Shown: positions 1-6,703, numbered from the stretch's first letter. The stretch: 13,662 bases of DNA from Clostridiaceae bacterium (GCA_016293225.1 JAEDEQ010000049.1:1-13662), one strand, 5' to 3'. A program made the numbers and translations. The notes: generated by a model from the letters alone, not told the origin.

Positions 1-2
1 GA

Positions 3-1967
3 AAAAAGAAAAAGGAAAAAAAGAGCAGACTTAAAGATAAGCTCAAGGAAAAAGACGAAAAAGAGCTCACCGAAGAGGAAAAAAAGGAGCTTGAAGAAAA
101 AAAGAAAAAGAAACCCAAAAACACAAAAAAAGCCGCAAAACGCCTGCTCGGTTATATTGCACAGCAGAAGCGTTGGCTGTTTGTTGTTGCCGCTCTCGTT
201 ATTCTGACAACAATCATCGGTGTGCTTTCAACTCTTGCAATGCGCCCGATATATCAGACTCTTGAGGAAGTAATCAAAACCAAGAGCATCTCCGGTTCGG
301 ATGCAATGGCTGAAATTGTCAAGTGGGTTCTTATCATGGGTGTTGCATACATCTTCTCGGCGGCATTCAGCTTCCTTTACACAAGAATTTTGCTTTCAAC
401 CTCGCTTCGTGTTGTTGCAAACCTCAGAAGAGATCTTTTCAATCATCTTCAGCATCTCCCTGTCAGCTATTTTGACAAGCGCAAGACCGGCGAAATCATG
501 AGCCATTTCACAAGCGATGTTTCAAAAATCAGCGACCTTGTCAGCAGTGACTTCCCAAGCATTATTTCTTCAACAATTTCCGCTGTCATGACAATCACAA
601 TCATGATAATCATGAGCTGGAAAATTACGCTCACCATTACCTTTGCCATTGCACTGATGATGCTTGTTGTCATGGTCATCACCTCAAAGTGCGCTCCGCT
701 TTTCAAAAAAGCTCAGCAGGCAACTGCCGAATGTAACGGCTATGTTGAGGAATATGTCAGAGGTATCAAGGCGGTCAAAATCTTCTGCTATGAGGATAGA
801 AGCAAAAAGCAGTTCTCCGTTCTCAATGAAACGCTGAGAAAGACCGGTGTCAAGTCGAACATCATCGGCGGTCTTATGGGTCCTCTGCTTTCAATGATAA
901 TGAGAATCAATTATGCCATTGCGCTTTCGTTCGGCGTCTGGCTTGTTATCAAGGGTCAGATGCAGCTGCCCTCGCTCATCACATATCTGAGCTATGCGCA
1001 GAATTACGGTTCTCCCGTTGCTTCCATTGCGGCAAGCTACAACGCATTCATTGCCGCCCTTGCCGGTGCGGAAAGAATTTTTGAGGTTCTTGATACTGAT
1101 GTTGAAACCGATGAAGGCAAGGTGACACTTGTCAGAATCATCAGAAATCAGATGGGTGAAGAGGTGGAAAGCGAGGAGGGCGAACTTTCCTGGAAAGTTC
1201 CCAAGGAGGACGGCGGTGTTTCCTATGTTCCCGTTCGCTGTGATATCGACATCAACGATGTCACATTCTCCTATGTTGAGGGCACGCCTGTTCTCAAGAA
1301 TGTTACCACACACGCAAACAGCGGTGAAAAGCTCGCCTTTGTTGGTTCAACCGGAGCAGGAAAAACAACAATAACGAACCTTATCAACCGATTCTATGAT
1401 GTTCAGGACGGCATGATTACTATTGACTCAATTCCCATCAATGACATCAAGAAGTCGTCCCTGCGTTCATCAATGGCATTTGTTTTGCAGGATTCAAGGC
1501 TGTTCCCGGGTTCAATCCGTGATAATATCCGCTACGGAAAGCTTGACGCGACCGATGAGGAGATCTTTGCGGCGGCGGAGCTTGCAAATGCTTCCTCCTT
1601 CATCGAAAAGCTTCCGGACGGCTATGATACCATGCTGAATGCCGATGGCGTAAACATCAGTATGGGACAGGCTCAGCTTTTGAATATTGCCCGTACTGCC
1701 ATTGCCGGAAAGCCGCTTCTTGTTCTTGACGAAGCCACAAGTTCAATCGACACAAGAACCGAACGCCTCATTGAAAAAGGCATGGATAAGCTGATGGCGG
1801 ACAAAACCGTCCTTGTTATTGCGCACCGCCTTTCAACTGTCCGCAACTCGGAAAACATCATTGTTCTTGAGGGCGGAGAGATTATTGAAAGCGGAAATCA
1901 TGACGAGCTTATTGCCCTCGGCAAAAAATACTATCAGCTTTATACCGGCGCATTTGAAATGACTTGA
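3..1967 (+). CDS. ABC exporter half-transporter (MsbA/MdlB-like, fused membrane and ATPase domains), 5' end outside the window
   Basis: Integral membrane ABC exporter subunit; the substrate cannot be told. The frame is open from the left edge and 654 residues are visible. The first ~45 are almost all Lys/Glu, followed by a first membrane segment near nt 165-225 (RWLFVVAALVILTTIIG). An initiation at the ATG of nt 222 would cut that segment, so the true start lies upstream. Six-helix exporter features follow, including the conserved LPVSYFDKRKTGEIMSHFTSD coupling region near nt 453-520. A long acidic linker (nt ~1090-1245), as in related clostridial exporters, precedes the ATPase domain. That domain has Walker A GSTGAGKTT (1344-1370), Q-loop VLQDSRLFPGSI, an atypical signature ISMGQ (1656-1670; canonical LSGGQ), Walker B LLVLDE (1716-1733) and H-loop IAHRLST. 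Such proteins work as dimers, and clostridial ones are often encoded beside a second half-transporter, which would lie off the left edge. A bidirectional terminator follows 8 nt after the stop. Confidence 0.93.
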   Translation, partial: KKKKEKKSRLKDKLKEKDEKELTEEEKKELEEKKKKKPKNTKKAAKRLLGYIAQQKRWLFVVAALVILTTIIGVLSTLAMRPIYQTLEEVIKTKSISGSDAMAEIVKWVLIMGVAYIFSAAFSFLYTRILLSTSLRVVANLRRDLFNHLQHLPVSYFDKRKTGEIMSHFTSDVSKISDLVSSDFPSIISSTISAVMTITIMIIMSWKITLTITFAIALMMLVVMVITSKCAPLFKKAQQATAECNGYVEEYVRGIKAVKIFCYEDRSKKQFSVLNETLRKTGVKSNIIGGLMGPLLSMIMRINYAIALSFGVWLVIKGQMQLPSLITYLSYAQNYGSPVASIAASYNAFIAALAGAERIFEVLDTDVETDEGKVTLVRIIRNQMGEEVESEEGELSWKVPKEDGGVSYVPVRCDIDINDVTFSYVEGTPVLKNVTTHANSGEKLAFVGSTGAGKTTITNLINRFYDVQDGMITIDSIPINDIKKSSLRSSMAFVLQDSRLFPGSIRDNIRYGKLDATDEEIFAAAELANASSFIEKLPDGYDTMLNADGVNISMGQAQLLNIARTAIAGKPLLVLDEATSSIDTRTERLIEKGMDKLMADKTVLVIAHRLSTVRNSENIIVLEGGEIIESGNHDELIALGKKYYQLYTGAFEMT

Positions 1968-1975
1968 TTGGATAA

Positions 1976-2032
1976 AAAATAACACTGACCGCACATTTGT
2001 CTGTTTGGCGAATGTGCGGTCAGTGTTATTTT
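1976..2032. terminator. Bidirectional intrinsic terminator between convergent genes
   Basis: This is a perfect 22-bp inverted repeat, with arms 1976-1997 and 2011-2032 and a 13-nt loop that can pair a little further. On the + strand the stem ends in TTATTTT. On the - strand the stem runs into TTATTTTTTATC. It lies 8 nt after the ABC exporter stop and about 50 nt beyond the acyltransferase stop, so it can end both convergent transcripts. Confidence 0.85.
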
Positions 2033-2054
2033 GGCGTGAATTTGAATGTAAGAA

Positions 2055-2078
2055 GCAAAACCTTGTTTCGGTTTTTGC
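2055..2078 (-). terminator. Weak stem-loop just after the acyltransferase stop
   Basis: On the - strand GCAAAAACC and GGTTTTGC can pair with one bulged A around a 7-nt loop, starting 3 nt after the acyltransferase stop codon. There is no good U-tract after it, so it may only be an auxiliary 3' structure ahead of the stronger hairpin at 1976-2032. Confidence 0.3.
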
Positions 2079-2081
2079 CTG

Positions 2082-3329
2082 TTATGCTTTTATCTGAGAG
2101 GGTGTTCTCTTTTCCTTTGAGCAAAGATATATAACCGGAATAAATTTTGAGGTGAGCGCCCAGAAAAATGTCGTAATGGCAATAAAGACCAAAAGGCTGA
2201 GAACTGTATATAGGGGTGTGCTCTTGAGAATTCCGCCGTTCCAGTGGTTGAGAAAGTAGTTATACGGGACAAGTAACGACAAAAGCAAAGCAATAAGCTG
2301 TCCGGCCTTTTGCATTTTGTTTGGCGTTTCGGTAAATTGTCCGAGGGCAAACGGGAAAAGTCTTTTTCCAAGGAGTGTTGCCGGGACGAGGACAAGTGTG
2401 CAGACAATTGTTGCGGCGATGATGAAAACCGCGTTTTTTGTATACTGCGGGAACATTGCCTCAAAGACAATAAGGAGCGGCTTGTGAATACCCAAATAAA
2501 ACAGCGTGTTCTGACCGATGAAGGTGACGAGCTTCATTGACGGAAGCTTCATCACGCACAGCGCGATTGCCGCCGAAGTAGTCGTGGCGGCGAGTGCAGC
2601 AACAGTGAATTCCTCTCCGTAGTAGTTTCCGTAAAGACTGAATCTGCCGTTATATTTCCAGCAGGCAAAGCCGACCGCAAAGAGCGCAAGGATTAGTGCA
2701 ATATATAAGAAAGCGTTTAGGCTTTCAAGCTTTTCGCGCTTTGCCCTGTAAAGATCCATCAGAAGATTTCCGACAACGATGAAGAAAACGGCCGCCGGAA
2801 CGCAGTTGATGTGCCAGACCATCGGAACGCTTGTAAAACACAATCCGGCAGGAAGAAGCAAAACACTGCAAAGCGTAATCCATGTTTTGTTCGTCTTGCA
2901 AAGTTTCACAATCGCCCAGATGACAATTTCGGCAATGAAAAGGACAAGCACATAATAAAGCGGATTTGACGGCGCACGGACAAGTCTACTGTGTCCCGTA
3001 ATGATTCCGAGGAGAAAGGTCGGAACGGGAACCTGACTCTTATGTTTCACCATAATTTCCGCTTGTCTTAGGCAAAAGGAGAGCATCTGCAACCAGAAAT
3101 ACGGAATGAGCATCCGCTTTGCGTGGGTGAGAAAATAATACTTGAACGGTGTCTGATTGATTTTTTCAAAGTTCATTGTGAGCCCCGTTGAAAAAAGGAA
3201 CAACGGCATATGGAAGGAATATATCCACGAATAGAATGTGCTGTTGATTGAAAGGTGACCGATTATTACAAAAATAAAGGCAACGCATTTTAGCTGGTCA
3301 ATCCAGATGATTCTTTTTTTCCCGCCCAT
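2082..3329 (-). CDS. Acyltransferase family 3 membrane protein (NolL/OafA-like O-acyltransferase)
   Basis: A 415-residue multispanning membrane protein, probably an O-acetyltransferase that decorates a cell-surface sugar or polymer. The N-terminus carries the family pattern: IIWIDQLKCVAFIFVIIGHL, with Asp11 and His25, then YSFHMPLFLFSTGLTMNFEK at ~38-56. About ten hydrophobic segments follow. AGGAG at 3339-3343 lies 9 nt before the ATG and fixes the start. It is the last gene of the - strand cluster and lies downstream of a glycosyltransferase, which fits glycan synthesis followed by acylation; that pairing is inference. The acceptor and acyl donor cannot be read from sequence. A peptidoglycan, teichoic acid or capsule acceptor is equally possible. 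Confidence 0.85.
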   Translation of the reverse strand: MGGKKRIIWIDQLKCVAFIFVIIGHLSINSTFYSWIYSFHMPLFLFSTGLTMNFEKINQTPFKYYFLTHAKRMLIPYFWLQMLSFCLRQAEIMVKHKSQVPVPTFLLGIITGHSRLVRAPSNPLYYVLVLFIAEIVIWAIVKLCKTNKTWITLCSVLLLPAGLCFTSVPMVWHINCVPAAVFFIVVGNLLMDLYRAKREKLESLNAFLYIALILALFAVGFACWKYNGRFSLYGNYYGEEFTVAALAATTTSAAIALCVMKLPSMKLVTFIGQNTLFYLGIHKPLLIVFEAMFPQYTKNAVFIIAATIVCTLVLVPATLLGKRLFPFALGQFTETPNKMQKAGQLIALLLSLLVPYNYFLNHWNGGILKSTPLYTVLSLLVFIAITTFFWALTSKFIPVIYLCSKEKRTPSQIKA

Positions 3330-3371
3330 AGTTGAGCTCTCCTTTTTTTAATTCTTTTAAAAATGACTTTT

Positions 3372-3431
3372 TTAATTGCTCGCTTTCTTCAATAGCGCCT
3401 TTAGATCTTCCGATGAGAAAACATATTTTTC
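3372..3431 (-). pseudogene. Orphan duplicate of the hslO 3' end (about 20 codons)
   Basis: Read on the - strand, this stretch encodes EKYVFSSEDLKALLKKASN followed by TAA. The true hslO ends KKYVFSSEDIKALLKKAEN and TAA at 4529. The two 60-nt stretches match at about 52 of 60 positions by eye. The fragment has no start codon or ribosome binding site of its own. It begins exactly where the glycosyltransferase ends: that gene's TGA (3430-3432) overlaps the first Glu codon of the fragment in a different frame. It is therefore a non-functional remnant in direct orientation with hslO. It lies between the glycosyltransferase and the acyltransferase genes and probably marks a duplication, insertion or deletion event. 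Confidence 0.85.
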
Positions 3432-4500
3432 AAAGGTAGCGGTTGTCAAACTTATATTTTTTCTTTATGAGAAGGACACGAACAACTTTGAATTTTTTCA
3501 GTGTCTTTCTTATCTTTGCTTTGAAGCAAATTACGGCGCTTTTAAAAAGAAAAATGCCTCTTTGGGTTTTATAAAGATTGAGAAGAGCTTTGGCAGTCTC
3601 CGAAATCCGATCTGAAAAAAGCTCAAGATTTTGAACGACATCACGGTTTTCCTTGAGAACGGCTTCAACTTTTTTAAAGGAAAGGTCGTGTCCGACCTGC
3701 GATTGAGCCATTTCAACAGTGTACAGTGCGCCGAGAGTTCTTCCCCAAAAAAGTTCTCCTCTTTCCTTGCTTCTGAACCGGAGCATAAGCTCGTCGCTTT
3801 TAATATAAGCTTTTATCATCGGCAAAAAATATTCAATTCCGAAATAGGACTTAGACATTGCCGAAAAAGGATTAGAACGGTAAAGATACATAACTCTTTC
3901 TTTTTGAACAATAGTTTCGGCGGTGTAAAGGCATTGCATAATAAAAATCTTGTCTTCGGCATATTTTATATCTTCAAAAAAGCGTATTCCCGTTCTCCTT
4001 AATAAGTCCGAAGAAAAAAGGGCAGCTGCAAAGTGAGCGTCATCGTGTATTCTGACGGAGGAAGCGCCGCCGATAAAGGCGCCCTCCTTTATCTTAATCG
4101 GCGCACTGCAAAAGCGCAGATCATTTGTGCAGCGGACATTTGTAAAGCATAAAAGCTCGTGCTTTTCCTCAAGGAGTGCCGAAATCTCCTCGTTAAAAAA
4201 GTCTTTTGCGTAAAGAGCATCCGCATCAAGAAAGGCAATGTAATCGATGTCCGTTTTTGAAAGCACATAGTCGATACCGATGTTCCTTGCTTTTGAAACT
4301 CCGCCGTTTTCGGTGTGAATAACTGTCACGCGTTCATGATTTAACGCCAAATCATCGCAGACTTTCGGTGAAGAATCGGTTGAACCGTCGTCAATTATAA
4401 CAATATTAATATTTTTTAGCGGCTGCGACAATACCGAAGCGACCGCCTGTTCAATATACTTTTCACAGTTATAAACAGGTATTATTACGCTTATCTGCAT
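3430..4500 (-). CDS. Family 2 glycosyltransferase (GT-A fold)
   Basis: A 356-residue enzyme that transfers a sugar from a nucleotide-sugar donor, most likely to a surface polysaccharide or lipid-linked acceptor. Visible GT2 motifs in order are ISVIIPVYNCEKYIEQAVAS (res. 3-22), IVIIDDGSTDSSP (33-45), TENGGVSKARNIGID (63-77) and the metal-binding DAD of AFLDADALY (89-97). The C-terminal ~130 residues are basic and have no obvious membrane helix. A GTG nine bases earlier is in frame, but it overlaps the GGAG ribosome binding site (4509-4512). That site is 8 nt from the ATG at 4500, so the ATG is preferred. The gene starts 28 nt after the hslO stop, in the same direction, and looks more A/T-rich than its neighbours. 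Its stop codon lies at the edge of a duplicated hslO tail, which suggests later insertion or rearrangement. Confidence 0.9.
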   Translation of the reverse strand: MQISVIIPVYNCEKYIEQAVASVLSQPLKNINIVIIDDGSTDSSPKVCDDLALNHERVTVIHTENGGVSKARNIGIDYVLSKTDIDYIAFLDADALYAKDFFNEEISALLEEKHELLCFTNVRCTNDLRFCSAPIKIKEGAFIGGASSVRIHDDAHFAAALFSSDLLRRTGIRFFEDIKYAEDKIFIMQCLYTAETIVQKERVMYLYRSNPFSAMSKSYFGIEYFLPMIKAYIKSDELMLRFRSKERGELFWGRTLGALYTVEMAQSQVGHDLSFKKVEAVLKENRDVVQNLELFSDRISETAKALLNLYKTQRGIFLFKSAVICFKAKIRKTLKKFKVVRVLLIKKKYKFDNRYL

Positions 4501-4528
4501 CCTGAACACTCCAAAATATATTATCTTT

Positions 4529-4588
4529 TTAATTTTCCGCTTTTTTCAATAGCGCCTTGATATCTTCCGATGAGAAAACATACTTTTT
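4529..4588 (-). repeat. Direct repeat, parent copy (hslO tail); partner at 3372-3431
   Basis: The last 20 codons of hslO recur about 1.16 kb away in the same orientation with about 8 mismatches in 60. The pair brackets the glycosyltransferase gene. The longest uninterrupted identity is the block TCTTCCGATGAGAAAACATA on the + strand (4563-4582 and 3406-3425). Confidence 0.85.
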
Positions 4589-5407
4589 ATCGCAGAATCT
4601 ACAGCAGACCTCGGTCTTTTCGTCCTGAGCCATGCTCAGAAGCTCGTCCCTTCCCGTGCTGATGAGCGCGGCTTCAACGCGCTGCTTTGAGCAGTTGCAT
4701 TTGTAAACGGGGGAGGCACAGTCAAGCACCTCAAGCTCAAATTCCGAAAGCGCATGGCGGCAGATTTCCTCCGGCGTCATACCCTCTGTAATGAGGGTGG
4801 TTATCGGTTCAAGGTTTTGAATTGAGCGTTCAACCTTTTCAATCGTGTCGTCCATCGCAGTCGGCAGCAGCTGAATTATTAAGCCGCCGGCCGCCTTTAT
4901 TGAAAGATCGGGATTGACAAGAACGCCGAGCGCGCACACAGTAGGCGTCTGCTCGCTTGTTGCAAAGTAGGAGGTGAGGTCCTCGGCAATTTCGCCGCTT
5001 ACTATCGGTGTCTGACCGATATACGGCTCTTTCAGTCCGAGATCCTTTATGACGGTGACATAGCCGTCCCTGCCCACTGCGCCGGCAACGTCAAGCTTGC
5101 CTTTCTTGTTGAGCGGAATTTCAACCACAGCCGTTTGAACGCAGCCGCGGACGTTGCCCTTTGAATCCGAAACGGCCATTACCGTTCCGGCAGGCCCTTT
5201 TCCGTTGATTTTCAAGGTGAGCGAATCGTCCTTACCCTTGAGCGCACTGCCCATCAGGGAGGCCGCGGTGAGCAGTCTGCCCAGAGCGGCGGAGGTGACG
5301 GCGGAGGTTTTGTGGATTCTTTCCGCCTCGCTGACAATATCGGTTGAGTTGACCGCCATGACGGTAAGTGTTCCGTCAGTTGAAATGCATCTTACAAGCT
5401 TTCCCAT
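4529..5407 (-). CDS. hslO: 33 kDa redox-regulated chaperone Hsp33
   Basis: Cytoplasmic holdase chaperone, inactive when reduced with Zn bound and activated by oxidative unfolding. The 292 residues match the family along their whole length. The N-terminal part reads MGKLVRCISTDGTLTVMAVN and is followed by SAALGRLLTAASLMGSALKG (~39-58), GPAGTVMAV, GKLDVAGAVG and AAGGLIIQLLP (~172-182). The C-terminal redox switch keeps all four zinc cysteines: CxC at 237/239 and CxxC at 269/272, plus an extra Cys268. The frame is open to a TTG at 5428 with an AAAGG 9 nt before it. The ATG at 5407 is preferred because family members begin at this LV(R/K) segment, but its own ribosome binding site is poor. The gene lies between a methyltransferase and a glycosyltransferase. 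Its last ~20 codons recur as a remnant at 3372-3431. Confidence 0.95.
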   Translation of the reverse strand: MGKLVRCISTDGTLTVMAVNSTDIVSEAERIHKTSAVTSAALGRLLTAASLMGSALKGKDDSLTLKINGKGPAGTVMAVSDSKGNVRGCVQTAVVEIPLNKKGKLDVAGAVGRDGYVTVIKDLGLKEPYIGQTPIVSGEIAEDLTSYFATSEQTPTVCALGVLVNPDLSIKAAGGLIIQLLPTAMDDTIEKVERSIQNLEPITTLITEGMTPEEICRHALSEFELEVLDCASPVYKCNCSKQRVEAALISTGRDELLSMAQDEKTEVCCRFCDKKYVFSSEDIKALLKKAEN

Positions 5408-5421
5408 TTTTTTACCCGTTT

Positions 5422-5435
5422 GCGGCAAAAGCCGC
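5422..5435 (-). other. Small GC hairpin at the hslO start region
   Basis: GCGGC and GCCGC form a perfect 5-bp stem with a 4-nt loop in the 54-nt gap between the methyltransferase stop and the hslO ATG. On the - strand it contains the alternative TTG start (5426-5428) and follows an AAAGG at about 5438-5442. If folded it would hide that TTG and favour the ATG at 5407. This could be chance. Confidence 0.35.
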
Positions 5436-5461
5436 TGCCTTTCTGTAATTTTGTAATGCTG

Positions 5462-6229
5462 TCAGACGAACTGCGTTCCGTGCTTTTTGCAGACGAAAAC
5501 GGCGCGTTCGCTGTCCTCTCTGACCGGCTCCTTTGTCATATCGTCATAGATTCCGACAACTTCAAAACGGTAATTTTCAAGTGTTTTTTTAAGGAAGTCA
5601 AGCTCATAGCCGCGCTCAAAAAACTCCTCGCTGTATCTTATGTAGACGTCTTCTTCCTCCTCGTCACCCTCAAAAATGTCAAGGTTAATCTGCGTTGTTT
5701 CGTTGTCCTCAAGCAGAGTGTTCTGCCACACGCAGAAAACGTTTTCCGTATCGAAAACAAAAGCGTTGTTTTCAAGCACCCTGCGGTGCTTGTATAATGT
5801 GTTCACGTCAAAAATGAATAAGCCGTTGTCGTTCATGAAAAGGGCAACGCGGCGGAAGATTTCCCGTATCTTTTCCTTTTCGGTCACATGGTTAAGACTG
5901 TCAAGGGTACACACGGCGGCGTCAACGGTGCCGAACATATCAAGCTCCTCCATCTTCTGGCAGAGGAAGAGCGCGTCAAAGTTTTCCTCAAGCTTTTTTT
6001 CCTGCGCCCTTGAAAGCATCTCTTCGGACGCGTCAATACCCACAACATCAAAGCCCTTTTGCGCAAACATTTTTGAAAGCGTACCCGTGCCGCACGCCAT
6101 ATCAAGCAAAATCCCCTTGCCGATACCGTTTTCGGCAAGGAGACCGATGATATAACCGAAGCGGCTTTCGTAATCGGCGTTCTTCATCAGAAGATCATAG
6201 AAGAACGCAAAATCCCTGTAGCCTGCCAT
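5462..6229 (-). CDS. Class I SAM-dependent methyltransferase (YqeM-like)
   Basis: A 255-residue cytoplasmic methyltransferase of unknown substrate. It has a Rossmann-type SAM site: motif I LLDMACGTGTLSKMF (res. 41-55), the acidic post-I strand DVVGIDASEEM (61-71), motif IV-like AAVCTLDSLNHV (104-115), and NGLFIFDVNTLYKH (135-148). A C-terminal beta-rich, very acidic insert (EGDEEEEDVYIRYSEEF, ~187-203) follows, and the protein ends ERAVFVCKKHG. The arrangement resembles B. subtilis YqeM, recalled from memory of the family. The start ATG has GAGG 8 nt upstream. That GAGG overlaps the TGA of the preceding yerC-like gene (TGAGG, 6238-6242), so the two are very likely translationally coupled. Confidence 0.88.
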   Translation of the reverse strand: MAGYRDFAFFYDLLMKNADYESRFGYIIGLLAENGIGKGILLDMACGTGTLSKMFAQKGFDVVGIDASEEMLSRAQEKKLEENFDALFLCQKMEELDMFGTVDAAVCTLDSLNHVTEKEKIREIFRRVALFMNDNGLFIFDVNTLYKHRRVLENNAFVFDTENVFCVWQNTLLEDNETTQINLDIFEGDEEEEDVYIRYSEEFFERGYELDFLKKTLENYRFEVVGIYDDMTKEPVREDSERAVFVCKKHGTQFV

Positions 6230-6239
6230 AGAAAGAACC

Positions 6240-6518
6240 TCAATTTTTGTTCAGTTTGTCAAAAAGGGGCTGATAGCCGTCCTTTGTGCGGTTAACGCGG
6301 CTGATTGTTGCCGTGCTTGCGCCTGTTTCGGCAACAATGTCGCTGTAGACCTTTTTTTGATCGAGCATATGTGCAACAACCGCACGCTGGGAGAGCGAGG
6401 CAAGCTCGGTCTTGGTGCAAAGGGCGTCAAAAAGGCCGGCGCATTCCTCCTTGGTTTCAACAAGCATGATCAGATCAAACAAAAAGTCAATGTTTTCTTC
6501 CGTTGTTCTGTTAGCCAT
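6240..6518 (-). CDS. TrpR-like regulator, YerC/YecD family
   Basis: A 92-residue small DNA-binding protein of the Trp-repressor superfamily. The start is taken at MANRTTEENIDFLFDLI. It continues to the family hallmark ELASLSQRAVVAHMLDQ and a helix-turn-helix whose recognition helix reads GASTATISRVNR, as in B. subtilis YerC. The longer frame (to 6581) adds residues outside the family. AAGG at 6528-6531 lies 9 nt before the ATG at 6518, so that start is chosen. It is the first gene of the - strand cluster, about 58 nt behind a predicted transcription start. The inverted repeat at 6638-6663, upstream of its promoter, is a possible autoregulatory site; that is inference. The ligand, if any, is unknown. 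Confidence 0.9.
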   Translation of the reverse strand: MANRTTEENIDFLFDLIMLVETKEECAGLFDALCTKTELASLSQRAVVAHMLDQKKVYSDIVAETGASTATISRVNRTKDGYQPLFDKLNKN

Positions 6519-6545
6519 CTTATAAATCCTTTCTTTCATTAAAGG

Positions 6546-6568
6546 GCGGCAAAGTTCGGCAGTGCCGC
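6546..6568 (-). other. Possible leader hairpins in the yerC-like mRNA
   Basis: Between the predicted promoter and the yerC-like gene, GCGGCA (6563-6568 on the - strand) can pair with TGCCGC (6546-6551). A shorter CGGC-ACT-GCCG stem (6557-6567) uses the same bases, so the two pairings are mutually exclusive. There is no U-tract and no recognised riboswitch. It may have no function. Confidence 0.25.
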
Positions 6569-6582
6569 TTATAATTACCAAT

Positions 6583-6611
6583 ATTTTAGCACATTAAACT
6601 GAAAAAGTAAA
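6583..6611 (-). promoter_or_regulatory. Sigma-A-like promoter for the yerC-methyltransferase-hslO cluster
   Basis: On the - strand the -35 is TTTACT (6606-6611) and the -10 is TAAAAT (6583-6588), with an exact 17-nt spacer and TGTG just upstream of the -10. The start of transcription would be near 6576, about 58 nt before the ATG at 6518. Nothing as good is visible inside the cluster. Confidence 0.65.
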
Positions 6612-6637
6612 TAGTAATTTGAACAAATGAAGCGCAC

Positions 6638-6663
6638 AAAATTCGTCCATGATGACGAATTTT
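6638..6663. promoter_or_regulatory. Inverted repeat, candidate operator between divergent promoters
   Basis: AAAATTCGTC (6638-6647) and GACGAATTTT (6654-6663) form a perfect 10-bp-arm dyad around the 6-nt spacer CATGAT. It lies between the two outward-facing -35 boxes (6606-6611 and 6674-6679), about 26 bp upstream of one and 10 bp upstream of the other. The symmetry suits a dimeric helix-turn-helix regulator. The neighbouring TrpR-like protein is one candidate; there is no direct evidence. Confidence 0.5.
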
Positions 6664-6673
6664 TCCCAAAAAT

Positions 6674-6703
6674 TTGCAATAGTATGCTAATATATGGTAT
6701 AAT
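6674..6703 (+). promoter_or_regulatory. Sigma-A-like promoter for the alpha/beta hydrolase gene
   Basis: The -10 is a perfect TATAAT (6698-6703). The -35 is TTGCAA (6674-6679), with an 18-nt spacer. Transcription would start near 6710, leaving a leader of about 70 nt before the ATG at 6783. Confidence 0.65.

Noticed and set aside
3376..4002. Two + strand frames (79 and 123 codons) opposite the glycosyltransferase
   Set aside because: Both are antisense to a convincing GT2 gene. The first includes the reverse strand of the hslO tail remnant. Neither resembles a known protein.
3372..4588. Glycosyltransferase as a classical site-specific integration with attL/attR
   Set aside because: The repeats are protein-coding hslO tails rather than a tRNA end, and no integrase or recombinase is present between them. 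An ordinary duplication or homologous recombination is simpler.
5676..6155. 159-codon + strand frame opposite the methyltransferase
   Set aside because: It lies entirely antisense to a protein with clear SAM-binding motifs. Its composition is the Ser/Phe/Lys-rich pattern of an antisense shadow, and no ribosome binding site is evident.
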